The notes below the pieces were generated by a model that was given only the letters and a program-made list of their open reading frames with translations, was not told the origin of the DNA and made no database searches. DNA of 6,632 bases. It comes from Sphaerochaeta sp. Its GTDB lineage: Bacteria; Spirochaetota; Spirochaetia; Sphaerochaetales; Sphaerochaetaceae. This document shows, piece after piece, positions 1 through 4,883 of this stretch. The stretch's first letter is position 1; each line of letters starts with the position of its first letter. The stretch lies in assembly GCA_023228445.1 (NCBI GenBank), contig JALOBD010000116.1, positions 1-6,632 on the forward strand. The letters are read 5' to 3'. The position numbers and the translations under genes are program-made.

Positions 1-1113
1 ATCTGTTTTATCGACTTCTCTGACGATCGTCTTGCCTTCTTGCGCGCTCCTGATGCCGAGCCCTCCCTCATCAGTGATGCCTACTACCAACGATATCCAC
101 AAAAGCACGAAGAGCGCGTCTATTTCTTCTTCGATGAGATTCAGTACGTGAACCGGTGGGCACAGTTTGTCAATCGTATCCAGACGAGTCAGCAGTGTGA
201 GGTGTATCTCACCGGCTCCTCTGCAAAATTACTTTCTGCCGAGATAGCCACTGAGCTTGGAGGACGTTCATTTGCCTGGACCTTGATGCCCTTCTCCTTC
301 CGGGAGTTTCTTCGCTTCAGAGGAGATCCAGAAGAGATTGTCGATTTCTCCAGCCGCGATGCTGCCAAGGCAGCGTTCAGTGCATTTTTGGAGCAGGGGG
401 GGATGCCCGAGTCTCTCATCCTGCCTGCTCCGACAATGGCCGGCCAATACCATCAAGCTCTGGTCAATGATGTATTGGTCCGCGACCTTCTGCTCAGGTA
501 CAACATCCCCCATGCAGTACAGGTCCAGCGCTTGATTCAGATCCTGATGAATTCGATGAGCCGCCTGATCACCGTCAACAAACTCAAGCAACGCTTGGCC
601 GGTGAGCAGAAGAAGCTCTCGGGGCAGTTGATCAGCGAGTACCTGGATAAGATGGCGGACTGCTTCCTCCTCTTCACCGTCCCGATCCGTTCCTACAATC
701 TCGCTGTCCAGGCGGTGAATCCGAAGAAGGTCTACGCCATCGACCACGCCATGGCGATGGCGTTCTCTGAGGCCACCGGTGACAACCGGGGCCTTTGCCT
801 CGAGAACATGGTCTACATCGAGCTGAGACGACGTTCACAACAGATCTTCTACTACAAGACCCGGCGAGGAGGAGAGATCGATTTTGCCGTAGGACCCGAT
901 CACTCGATCCTCTTGATCCAGGTCTGTTGGGAGTTGGGGAAGGAAGGACAGACGAGAGATCGGGAGATTAATTCCCTCATTGATGCAATGGAAGAGCTCG
1001 AATGCTCTGAGGCGCAGATCATCACCGCCTGGGAGGAGGAGACCATTGTCGACGAGATGAGTGGAAAGACCATCAGGGTGGTTCCTGCCTACAAGTGGTT
1101 GCTGGAGCGGTGA
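1..1113 (+). CDS. DUF4143-type AAA ATPase, 5' end outside window
   Basis: The frame is open from the first base, and a start at the TTG at 40 is not credible because family-like sequence (ICFIDFSDDRLAF) precedes it. The window holds 370 codons; the Walker A region and roughly 60 N-terminal residues must lie to the left. Visible parts are an AAA_14-type ATPase half with a Walker B strand (VYFFFDEIQYV, about bases 118-150) and a sensor-1-like strand (VYLTGSSAKLLS, about 202-237). A DUF4143 C-terminal half follows, with VYAIDHAMAMAF and a nuclease-like core, FYYKTRRGGEIDFAV then LLIQVCWEL. This resembles a PD-(D/E)XK fold in which the usual E-x-K is replaced by Q-V-C, as in one known subgroup. 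Members of this family are cytoplasmic ATPases, common beside toxin-antitoxin and mobile genes; their cellular role is poorly defined. The gene converges on the next ATPase gene. Family assignment is firm; function is not. Confidence 0.9.
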   Translation: MCFIDFSDDRLAFLRAPDAEPSLISDAYYQRYPQKHEERVYFFFDEIQYVNRWAQFVNRIQTSQQCEVYLTGSSAKLLSAEIATELGGRSFAWTLMPFSFREFLRFRGDPEEIVDFSSRDAAKAAFSAFLEQGGMPESLILPAPTMAGQYHQALVNDVLVRDLLLRYNIPHAVQVQRLIQILMNSMSRLITVNKLKQRLAGEQKKLSGQLISEYLDKMADCFLLFTVPIRSYNLAVQAVNPKKVYAIDHAMAMAFSEATGDNRGLCLENMVYIELRRRSQQIFYYKTRRGGEIDFAVGPDHSILLIQVCWELGKEGQTRDREINSLIDAMEELECSEAQIITAWEEETIVDEMSGKTIRVVPAYKWLLER

Positions 1114-1320
1114 CGATGTATTCAATCCTGATTGTCCCTCGAATGTCTGTCCCGAATACTTTACAGTTTTCGAGACAGAATAAGGTGAGGGCATTGGCCC
1201 TGAGCAGTCAATGACATTCCATACGTCAGCCAAGGATAGGTTTTTTAGCAACCCTTTGAAGTTGGCTTCCCTCTTGTATTCATCCAAAAGTCAAAGGTGG
1301 ATCGCTTCTTTTATCATCAT
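1114..1320. other. Convergent intergenic gap, no gene
   Basis: These 207 bases separate two convergent genes. I see no coding sequence I would defend; the short open frames here are shadows. It contains an imperfect 10-bp inverted repeat (1147-1178), a 5-bp hairpin AGGGC-ATTG-GCCCT (1188-1201) and a 7-bp pair CCTTTGA/TCAAAGG about 32 bases apart near 1253-1298. None is followed by a convincing T-tract, so I cannot assign an intrinsic terminator to either gene. Confidence 0.6.
1147..1178. repeat. Imperfect inverted repeat between convergent genes
   Basis: CTGTCCCGAA (1147-1156) faces TTCGAGACAG (1169-1178) across a 12-base spacer, with 9 of 10 pairs matching. In RNA from the minus strand the odd pair becomes a G-U wobble, so the hairpin is better there. 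That would put it about 140 bases downstream of the stop of the minus-strand ATPase. No T-run follows on either strand. It may be a weak 3' end or processing structure; this is a low-certainty call. Confidence 0.35.
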
Positions 1321-2643
1321 CTACTCCGTATCGGTTTTATTCATCCGATCACGGATGATGGGGGAGAGGTCGATGCTCTTGATGGCCCCATAGCGGTCGA
1401 CAAAATAGTTTTTCATGTAGTCATCGGTCTTTCGAACCCCGGAGGTGCCGGCGGTGCCGAAGTCAGAGAGGGAGTAGTGCGTACTGCAGTGCGTCTCATC
1501 GTCGCGATCCACAAATTTGATCTCATCCCTCCTGAACAAGTTGGCGTTCAAAAAGATTGGATTGTGGGTGTTGAACACCAACTGGGCGTTGTTGATGTTC
1601 AACTCAGCGTTATGGAAGATCGTGACGATGTTCATCAATGCCATCGGGTGAATGGATGCATCGAGCTCATCGACGACCAGTACCCCTCCTTGCTGCAAGG
1701 TCCGCAAGATGGGCGGCAACAGATTGATGAACCGAATGGTCCCGTGCGATTCGAAGAGATCCACCGGGATGGCCGTTTGCCCAGAGCTGTTCTTGAACAA
1801 CGAACAGAGACGCGCTTCCTCCCGCTTCCCATCCAGGACATACCCCAAAGAATTGGAGTTCACTCCAAACAGCGCAGCTGCCTCATTCAGTGTTTTCTCT
1901 CTATACGCCGATCCCTTTTTCACCTCAGGCAGCTGCGGGACCAAGCGCATCGAATCAGAACGATAGATGATGGTGAAACTCTTCTCGAGCCATCCGGTGA
2001 CCATGGCGACCAGCTTGGAACTGAAGATCGCCTTGAAACCGTTGACAAGGAACAGCTCTTCATCATGCAGGCTTCCCTCCGCCAACGCCGCAGCCCCCCG
2101 GGCATACTGCCCATAGGCTGGGATCAGGAAGGATTCGACGACGGACATATCCCCGATCTCGAGGCCGGTTCCTCGACTGAAGAGGAGCGTATCATTGACA
2201 GAGAATGTCTCTTTGAGCACCCGTCGCCGGTGGTCCCGCTCAAGGAACATCCCGAGATCGAGGCAGATGGCATAGGCAAAGAGTAGGCCGCCGTCGGTGA
2301 AGCTTATGGAGAATTCCACCGGTTCGCTGCTGCTCAAAGTGTTGTTTGGGATCAACTCGAGCATGCTCGATGCTGCGTTGGGAGAATCCTTTGTCTCGAT
2401 ATTACGGATGTGTCCACGCAGCACGATCTGACGGAAGGTGTCCATCGCACCGATGATGTTGGTCTTGCCTGAGGCATTGGGGCCGTAGATCACCGCCGAG
2501 CTCAACGCTTTGTGGACATGCTTAGCGATCTCCTCATGGAGGATGCTGTAATCGAGGCCCTTTTGTTTCGGGGCGACCTTCAGGGAGAAGATGCATTCGT
2601 CTTTGAAAGATTTGTAGTTCTTCATAGTGAATTCTAAAAGCAT
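1321..2643 (-). CDS. COG1106-type ATPase (AAA_15/AAA_21), solo
   Basis: A cytoplasmic ATPase of the SMC/ABC-like class found in defence islands; relatives include the ATPase parts of OLD, RloC and abortive-infection proteins. From the chosen start it has 440 residues. Seen: N-terminal MLLEFTMKNYKSF, the usual first strand of the family; Walker A GPNASGKT at 54-61; a signature-like ESHGTIRF at 298-305; Walker B VLVVDELDAS at 321-330 with D325 and E326; a switch histidine in NTHNP (H360); and KNYFVDRYGAI near the C-terminus, matching the conserved KxYLxGRYGA end of COG1106 proteins. No added nuclease domain is visible. The start is placed at the second of two adjacent ATGs because GGAGG (2649-2653) lies 5 bases before it; a TTG at 2673 would sit almost on the predicted transcript start. 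No RloB-like partner is adjacent. Family firm, role unknown. Confidence 0.9.
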   Translation of the reverse strand: MLLEFTMKNYKSFKDECIFSLKVAPKQKGLDYSILHEEIAKHVHKALSSAVIYGPNASGKTNIIGAMDTFRQIVLRGHIRNIETKDSPNAASSMLELIPNNTLSSSEPVEFSISFTDGGLLFAYAICLDLGMFLERDHRRRVLKETFSVNDTLLFSRGTGLEIGDMSVVESFLIPAYGQYARGAAALAEGSLHDEELFLVNGFKAIFSSKLVAMVTGWLEKSFTIIYRSDSMRLVPQLPEVKKGSAYREKTLNEAAALFGVNSNSLGYVLDGKREEARLCSLFKNSSGQTAIPVDLFESHGTIRFINLLPPILRTLQQGGVLVVDELDASIHPMALMNIVTIFHNAELNINNAQLVFNTHNPIFLNANLFRRDEIKFVDRDDETHCSTHYSLSDFGTAGTSGVRKTDDYMKNYFVDRYGAIKSIDLSPIIRDRMNKTDTE

Positions 2644-2654
2644 CATAACCTCCA

Positions 2655-2675
2655 TTTTGCAGGAATCATGCAAAA
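2655..2675. promoter_or_regulatory. Perfect 7-bp inverted repeat at transcript start of ATPase
   Basis: TTTTGCA (2655-2661) and TGCAAAA (2669-2675) are perfect inverse copies with a 7-base spacer. The element lies between the predicted -10 box and the ribosome binding site of the minus-strand ATPase and nearly touches the GGAGG. It could be an operator over the transcript start or a 5'-leader hairpin next to the ribosome site; the sequence does not decide between these. Confidence 0.4.
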
Positions 2676-2683
2676 CTGTATAT

Positions 2684-2713
2684 ATAGTATGTTGCTAATC
2701 AGTAATTCGTCAA
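2684..2713 (-). promoter_or_regulatory. Predicted promoter of the COG1106 ATPase
   Basis: On the minus strand TTGACG (2713 to 2708) is followed after 18 bases by TACTAT (2689 to 2684). Transcription would begin near 2677 and give a leader of about 34 bases that carries the inverted repeat at 2655-2675 and the GGAGG ribosome binding site. Predicted by eye only. Confidence 0.5.
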
Positions 2714-2796
2714 AATATTCATATTAATATTGCATTAATTTATCAAAATTACTACTCATACATGAAAGGCATTCATTGCTTTTGCTCTCTGACTCG

Positions 2797-2823
2797 GCGA
2801 GAAAATCAACCGATTCTTCTCGC
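2797..2823. repeat. Strong hairpin upstream of BrnTA-like locus
   Basis: GCGAGAAAATC (2797-2807) pairs with GATTCTTCTCGC (2812-2823) around the four-base loop AACC. All 11 pairs are Watson-Crick, with one bulged C at 2816. It sits in the middle of an AT-rich divergent region. No T-run follows directly, so it is not a classical terminator; it is followed by two AT palindromes and the BrnTA-like genes. Role unknown. Confidence 0.5.
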
Positions 2824-2825
2824 TG

Positions 2826-2846
2826 TATAATTATATTATAATTATA
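2826..2846. promoter_or_regulatory. Tandem AT palindromes, probable promoter/operator of BrnTA-like locus
   Basis: The 10-bp self-complementary word TATAATTATA occurs at 2826-2835 and again at 2837-2846, one base apart. Each contains a TATAAT box, and a third TATAAT lies at 2843-2848. This is the only promoter-like sequence before the plus-strand locus. Ribbon-helix-helix antitoxins usually bind paired short palindromes in their own promoter, so the pair fits an autoregulatory site; that is inference. I find no good -35 box. Confidence 0.45.
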
Positions 2847-2854
2847 ATCTAGTC

Positions 2855-2959
2855 ATGAGAGCATTGGTCTTCGAATGGGATTCAGGGATATCATCACTGA
2901 ATACAATGAACCGGAATGTTGTGTGTAGAAAGACTTCCTCAAGAGGTATCGCCGTATGA
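2855..2959 (+). pseudogene. BrnT-like toxin remnant (34 codons)
   Basis: A short frame begins at ATG 2855 and stops at TGA 2957-2959, sharing ATGA with the antitoxin start. Its first half, VFEWDSGISSLNTMNRNV, matches the opening of BrnT toxins (FEWD, then Asn 7 residues on and a hydrophobic residue 6 further, where BrnT has N..KHGV). The next residues, CRKTSSRG, resemble the R-K-x-T/S-x-R-E motif near the BrnT C-terminus, and the alternative frame there reads on as EVSPYERL. BrnT proteins are about 90 residues, so some 50-60 central residues appear deleted, taking out most of the RNase fold. The remnant is probably not an active ribonuclease. There is no clear ribosome binding site before ATG 2855. 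An alternative is a short leader peptide that couples translation to the antitoxin. Confidence 0.4.
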
Positions 2960-3168
2960 ACGACTCGTATGATTTTTCCAACGGTGTAAAGAACCCGTAT
3001 ATCTCAAAGCTACCAAAGCAGCAGGTAACCATCAGACTCGACGTTGCCTCCGTACAGTATTTCAAGGAGATGGCTGCAAGGAGTGGGATTTCTTATCAGA
3101 ACATCATCAACCTCTATCTCGCTGATTGCGTGAAGGAAAAACGTGAGATAGCTATATCGTTTACGTAG
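2956..3168 (+). CDS. BrnA/CopG-like ribbon-helix-helix antitoxin
   Basis: A 70-residue DNA-binding antitoxin. Residues 5-15 (YDFSNGVKNPY) are the typical opening of this antitoxin group. Residues 22-28 (QQVTIRL) form the beta strand that would pair in the dimer and enter the DNA major groove. Residues 31-42 and 46-58 (ISYQNIINLYLAD) are the two helices. The start is ATG 2956, with AGAGG (2942-2946) 9 bases upstream. Family members neutralise a co-encoded toxin, often BrnT, and repress their own promoter. Here the upstream partner looks deleted, so the protein may act only as a repressor or as an anti-toxin against related toxins elsewhere in the genome. Its stop lies 3 bases from the stop of the convergent hipT. 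Antitoxin fold is confident; assignment to BrnA rather than a neighbouring CopG group is probable. Confidence 0.8.
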   Translation: MNDSYDFSNGVKNPYISKLPKQQVTIRLDVASVQYFKEMAARSGISYQNIINLYLADCVKEKREIAISFT

Positions 3169-3171
3169 CCT

Positions 3172-4110
3172 CTATACGCTCAGCCGCCTCACCCGCTCCT
3201 CGATCAGGGCGATAAGTTGCGCTTGCAGCTTCTCGTCAAGGAAGCTTCGTCGGATGATGAGGGCGAATTCATCTTGCATGCCGAGGAGGCGGCTGATGAG
3301 ATTCACAGCGACCTTGTCGGGGATCTCGTAGGTTTTAGCCAGAGAGAGAAAGTCTCTCCTTGTAATCTTGTTCTTCTTCCCGCAGAGCGTCAGTGCCGTC
3401 TCCTCCTTGTCCTGGCTCAGGACCAGTGTAACTGGTAAGAGGTCGTAGGCCACAGTGAGCATGGTCCGCCCCCTCTGTGGCGTGTAGAGGGAGAAGTTCT
3501 TCAAGTGCATGTCGTTGTTGCCGATGACGAACGAGAAGACCAAGAGATAGAAGAGGTTGGTGAGGTCGAGCATCGCCTGGCTTGAGTGACGCTGTACTAT
3601 GGTTCCACACTGTTCATAGGAACCCTTGTACTTGTCTTCGGTGAGGCGGTCGGAGAGCTGGCAGAAATCCTCCATGGCGATCTTTGTCACCGAATCTTTT
3701 GTGAAGCGTCGATCGATTCTCTTGGTGATGTATGCCAGCTGTCCGTTCTCCAACCTCACCAAGGCATGCTCGACAGTCCGGATCTTTGCAGCATCGGAGA
3801 GGTGCATCGCCACGCTCTCCAGCTGCGGAAGATGAGGATACTCAGGGCTCTGTGGCTTGATGATGTAGCCTGAAGGGTGGAACCTCTTGACGCCTTCCTT
3901 GACCAGTGCAGCAACGGAGAGTTTTGGCTGCACACCGGCGATGCTCCATCCCTCTCTGCATGACTCTGCGGCAAGGGCCTGGAGTGTCTTGTCATCGAGG
4001 GTGATGAGGGGTGGTTCATCGGTGGAGAAGAATGAGCGGCTACAGCGTCTGTGCCACTCTCCCATGTCGCCTGCTTCAAGGGGGAGATAGCACTTCAAGC
4101 ACCTGTTCAT
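3172..4110 (-). CDS. hipT: HipT-type kinase toxin (HipA C-terminal fold)
   Basis: A 312-residue Ser/Thr kinase of the HipA fold lacking the N-terminal subdomain 1, which is encoded separately just upstream. Seen: a Cys/His N-terminus (C4-x2-C7, H20-x2-C23) typical of these short kinases; a glycine-rich loop SIAGVQPK at 56-63; a nucleotide-binding lysine in GYIIKPQ (K85); MEDFCQLSDRLTEDKYKGSY at 146-165; the catalytic loop GNNDMHLKNFSL with D200; and the metal-binding aspartate in YDLLP (D223). The 23-residue spacing of D200 and D223 equals that of the known catalytic pairs in HipA and E. coli HipT. All catalytic residues are present, so it should be active. E. coli HipT phosphorylates tryptophanyl-tRNA synthetase and HipA phosphorylates glutamyl-tRNA synthetase; the target here cannot be read from sequence. 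ATG overlaps the hipS stop as ATGA, implying coupled translation. There is no space for a terminator before the convergent antitoxin gene. Confidence 0.92.
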   Translation of the reverse strand: MNRCLKCYLPLEAGDMGEWHRRCSRSFFSTDEPPLITLDDKTLQALAAESCREGWSIAGVQPKLSVAALVKEGVKRFHPSGYIIKPQSPEYPHLPQLESVAMHLSDAAKIRTVEHALVRLENGQLAYITKRIDRRFTKDSVTKIAMEDFCQLSDRLTEDKYKGSYEQCGTIVQRHSSQAMLDLTNLFYLLVFSFVIGNNDMHLKNFSLYTPQRGRTMLTVAYDLLPVTLVLSQDKEETALTLCGKKNKITRRDFLSLAKTYEIPDKVAVNLISRLLGMQDEFALIIRRSFLDEKLQAQLIALIEERVRRLSV

Positions 4111-4430
4111 ACGATTGCCTCCACGCTGACTGCCCCCACTGTGTCCTTACAGACCGAAAGAAGCAAGCCAAAACGATCTCTCTTCTCCAGCTTCCACACT
4201 TTGATGGCAATGGCAAGGAGCCAGCCCTCGGGGATGAGGCCATCGAAGAAGGAGAAGAGCGTGGGGTTTTCCCATATGTGCGTATCGAGGGGGAGGGTAC
4301 GACTGACCGGCTGTGCGTTAGGATTGTTTAGGTATGCGTCATCGTAGGTGAAGCGATACCCACCCTCGTACTCCTCGATGATGCCGGCCATCTCCCCTTG
4401 ATAGCGCACTATCCCTCTTCGGTAGGTCAT
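4107..4430 (-). CDS. hipS: HipS-type antitoxin (HipA N-terminal subdomain)
   Basis: A 107-residue stand-alone copy of the HipA N-terminal subdomain 1 (Couple_hipA family). Recognisable blocks: GIVRYQGEMAGIIEE at 6-20, GYRFTYDDAYL at 24-34, PVSRTLPL at 41-48, FFDGLIPEGWLL at 61-72 and DRFGLLLSVCKDTVGAVSV at 85-103. In HipA this segment is fused to the kinase. In HipBST systems it is separate, and HipS, not HipB, is the antitoxin that blocks the kinase. As I recall, a tryptophan of E. coli HipS (Trp65) is central to that inhibition; W70 in the PEGW motif is the natural candidate here. The ATG overlaps the hipB stop and the TGA overlaps the hipT start, each as ATGA, so the three proteins should be made in fixed order and ratio. 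Confidence 0.9.
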   Translation of the reverse strand: MTYRRGIVRYQGEMAGIIEEYEGGYRFTYDDAYLNNPNAQPVSRTLPLDTHIWENPTLFSFFDGLIPEGWLLAIAIKVWKLEKRDRFGLLLSVCKDTVGAVSVEAIV

Positions 4431-4639
4431 TGTGACAACTCCTTGATCGAGACCGGGGCTGCCGTGTGCCCAAACATCAGGAGTGCTTGGTTGACTTTGT
4501 CGAGTCTGACGGTGGGTTTGCCTTGTTCAAGGTCCCGCACAAACCGCAGGCCCAACCCGGAGCGAAGAGCAAACTCAACTTGGGTGAGCCCAACTCGCTT
4601 GCGTTCTTTCTTTATGAAGGTACCGATTGGATTATCCAT
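4427..4639 (-). CDS. hipB: HipB-type helix-turn-helix repressor
   Basis: A 70-residue Cro/C1-type (XRE) DNA-binding protein. The five-helix HTH spans about residues 5-58: IGTFIKKERKRVGLTQ, then VEFALRSGLGLRFVRDLEQG with the recognition helix near 28-37, then TVRLDKVNQALLMFG. It leads the hipB-hipS-hipT operon and should repress it. In tripartite systems HipB is mainly the DNA-binding member and can boost neutralisation by HipS. I chose ATG 4639, because the 36 extra upstream residues possible in this frame are not family-like and overlap the operator sites. No strong ribosome binding site precedes this ATG. A TATACT box lies only 8 bases before it, so one transcript may be leaderless or nearly so. 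Confidence 0.88.
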   Translation of the reverse strand: MDNPIGTFIKKERKRVGLTQVEFALRSGLGLRFVRDLEQGKPTVRLDKVNQALLMFGHTAAPVSIKELSQ

Positions 4640-4647
4640 TTGACCAT

Positions 4648-4674
4648 AGTATACCCGATATGGGTGTATTTCAA
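4648..4674 (-). promoter_or_regulatory. Candidate start-proximal hipBST promoter
   Basis: On the minus strand TTGAAA (4674 to 4669) is followed after 15 bases by TATACT (4653 to 4648). The start of transcription would fall almost at the hipB ATG (4639), which suits the absence of a ribosome binding site and a leaderless message. The 15-base spacer is short. A second TATAAT lies further up at 4694 to 4689 within the palindrome and could give a leader of about 40 bases. Both boxes overlap operator-like sites. Confidence 0.35.
4650..4668. promoter_or_regulatory. hipBST operator-like site 1 (start-proximal)
   Basis: TATACCCGATATGGGTGTA forms an imperfect dyad (ATACCC against GGGTGT, 5-base spacer, 5 of 6 pairs) and shares TATACCC-2 bases-TATGG with site 2. 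It covers the TATACT box just before hipB, so a bound repressor would block that promoter. Binding by HipB is inferred by analogy with E. coli HipB, which recognises TATCC-N8-GGATA. Confidence 0.5.
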
Positions 4675-4688
4675 GTGAATGGTTAGTA

Positions 4689-4710
4689 ATTATACCCCTT
4701 ATGGTATAAT
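4689..4710. promoter_or_regulatory. hipBST operator-like site 2 (perfect palindrome)
   Basis: ATTATACC (4689-4696) and GGTATAAT (4703-4710) are perfect inverse copies around CCTTAT. Each arm holds a TATAAT box, one facing each way. The core repeats site 1, and the matching words start 41 bp apart, about four helical turns, so two repressor dimers would lie on one DNA face. Likely the main HipB operator; not tested. Confidence 0.55.
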
Positions 4711-4762
4711 CATGAGAAAAGGAGGTACTTCTAGCAAAACTCATCAAAATTTTTCACAAGAA

Positions 4763-4850
4763 TTTGTCAAGAATTTGATAAGATTTGATAGAAATAGGAA
4801 TATTTGATAAAAATAACCAATAATTAGATAAAATATTCATAATTTTGATA
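4763..4850 (+). repeat. Helically phased TTTGATA repeat array
   Basis: TTTGATA occurs exactly at 4774, 4784, 4803 and 4844, with one-base or two-base variants at 4763 (TTTGTCA) and 4824 (TTAGATA). Start-to-start steps are 11, 10, 19, 21 and 20, all close to multiples of one DNA turn. The array ends 33 bases before the AlbA_2/ATPase gene and overlaps its predicted -35 region. It could be a multi-site operator, a set of phased A/T tracts that bend the DNA, or both. Confidence 0.55.
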
Positions 4851-4877
4851 AAATGTGGTATAGTATACGTGTGAGGT
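4836..4877 (+). promoter_or_regulatory. Promoter and ribosome binding site of AlbA_2 gene
   Basis: TTCATA (4836-4841) and TATAGT (4859-4864) are 17 bases apart, and GAGGT (4873-4877) lies 6 bases before ATG 4884. Transcription would start near 4871, leaving a very short leader. The last TTTGATA copy (4844-4850) lies inside the spacer, so a factor bound there would act directly on polymerase. Confidence 0.45.
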
Positions 4878-4883
4878 ACCGCC

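Noticed and set aside
1188..1201. AGGGC-ATTG-GCCCT hairpin as terminator of the DUF4143 gene
   Set aside because: The stem is only 5 bp and is followed by GAGCAGTC, not a T-run.
835..1287. Minus-strand 150-codon open frame spanning the end of the DUF4143 gene
   Set aside because: Most of it is antisense to conserved DUF4143 sequence, and the part in the gap has no protein features.
1297..2286. A 329-codon plus-strand open frame opposite the COG1106 ATPase
   Set aside because: It is the complement of a gene with all ATPase motifs; its own translation has no recognisable motif and is a codon-bias shadow.
2644..2673. Upstream TTG start (10 extra residues) for the COG1106 ATPase
   Set aside because: GGAGG is placed for the ATG at 2643, family proteins begin at the LLEFTMKNYKSF strand, and the TTG lies at the predicted transcript start.
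4640..4747. 36-residue N-terminal extension of hipB
   Set aside because: The added residues overlap both operator-like sites, are not family-like, and HTH proteins of this type begin at the MDNPIGTFIKKER helix.
4763..4850. TTTGATA array as a CRISPR or plasmid-type iteron origin
   Set aside because: The units are only 7 bases with unequal gaps and no unique spacers, and no replication initiator gene is adjacent; a promoter-control role fits the position better.
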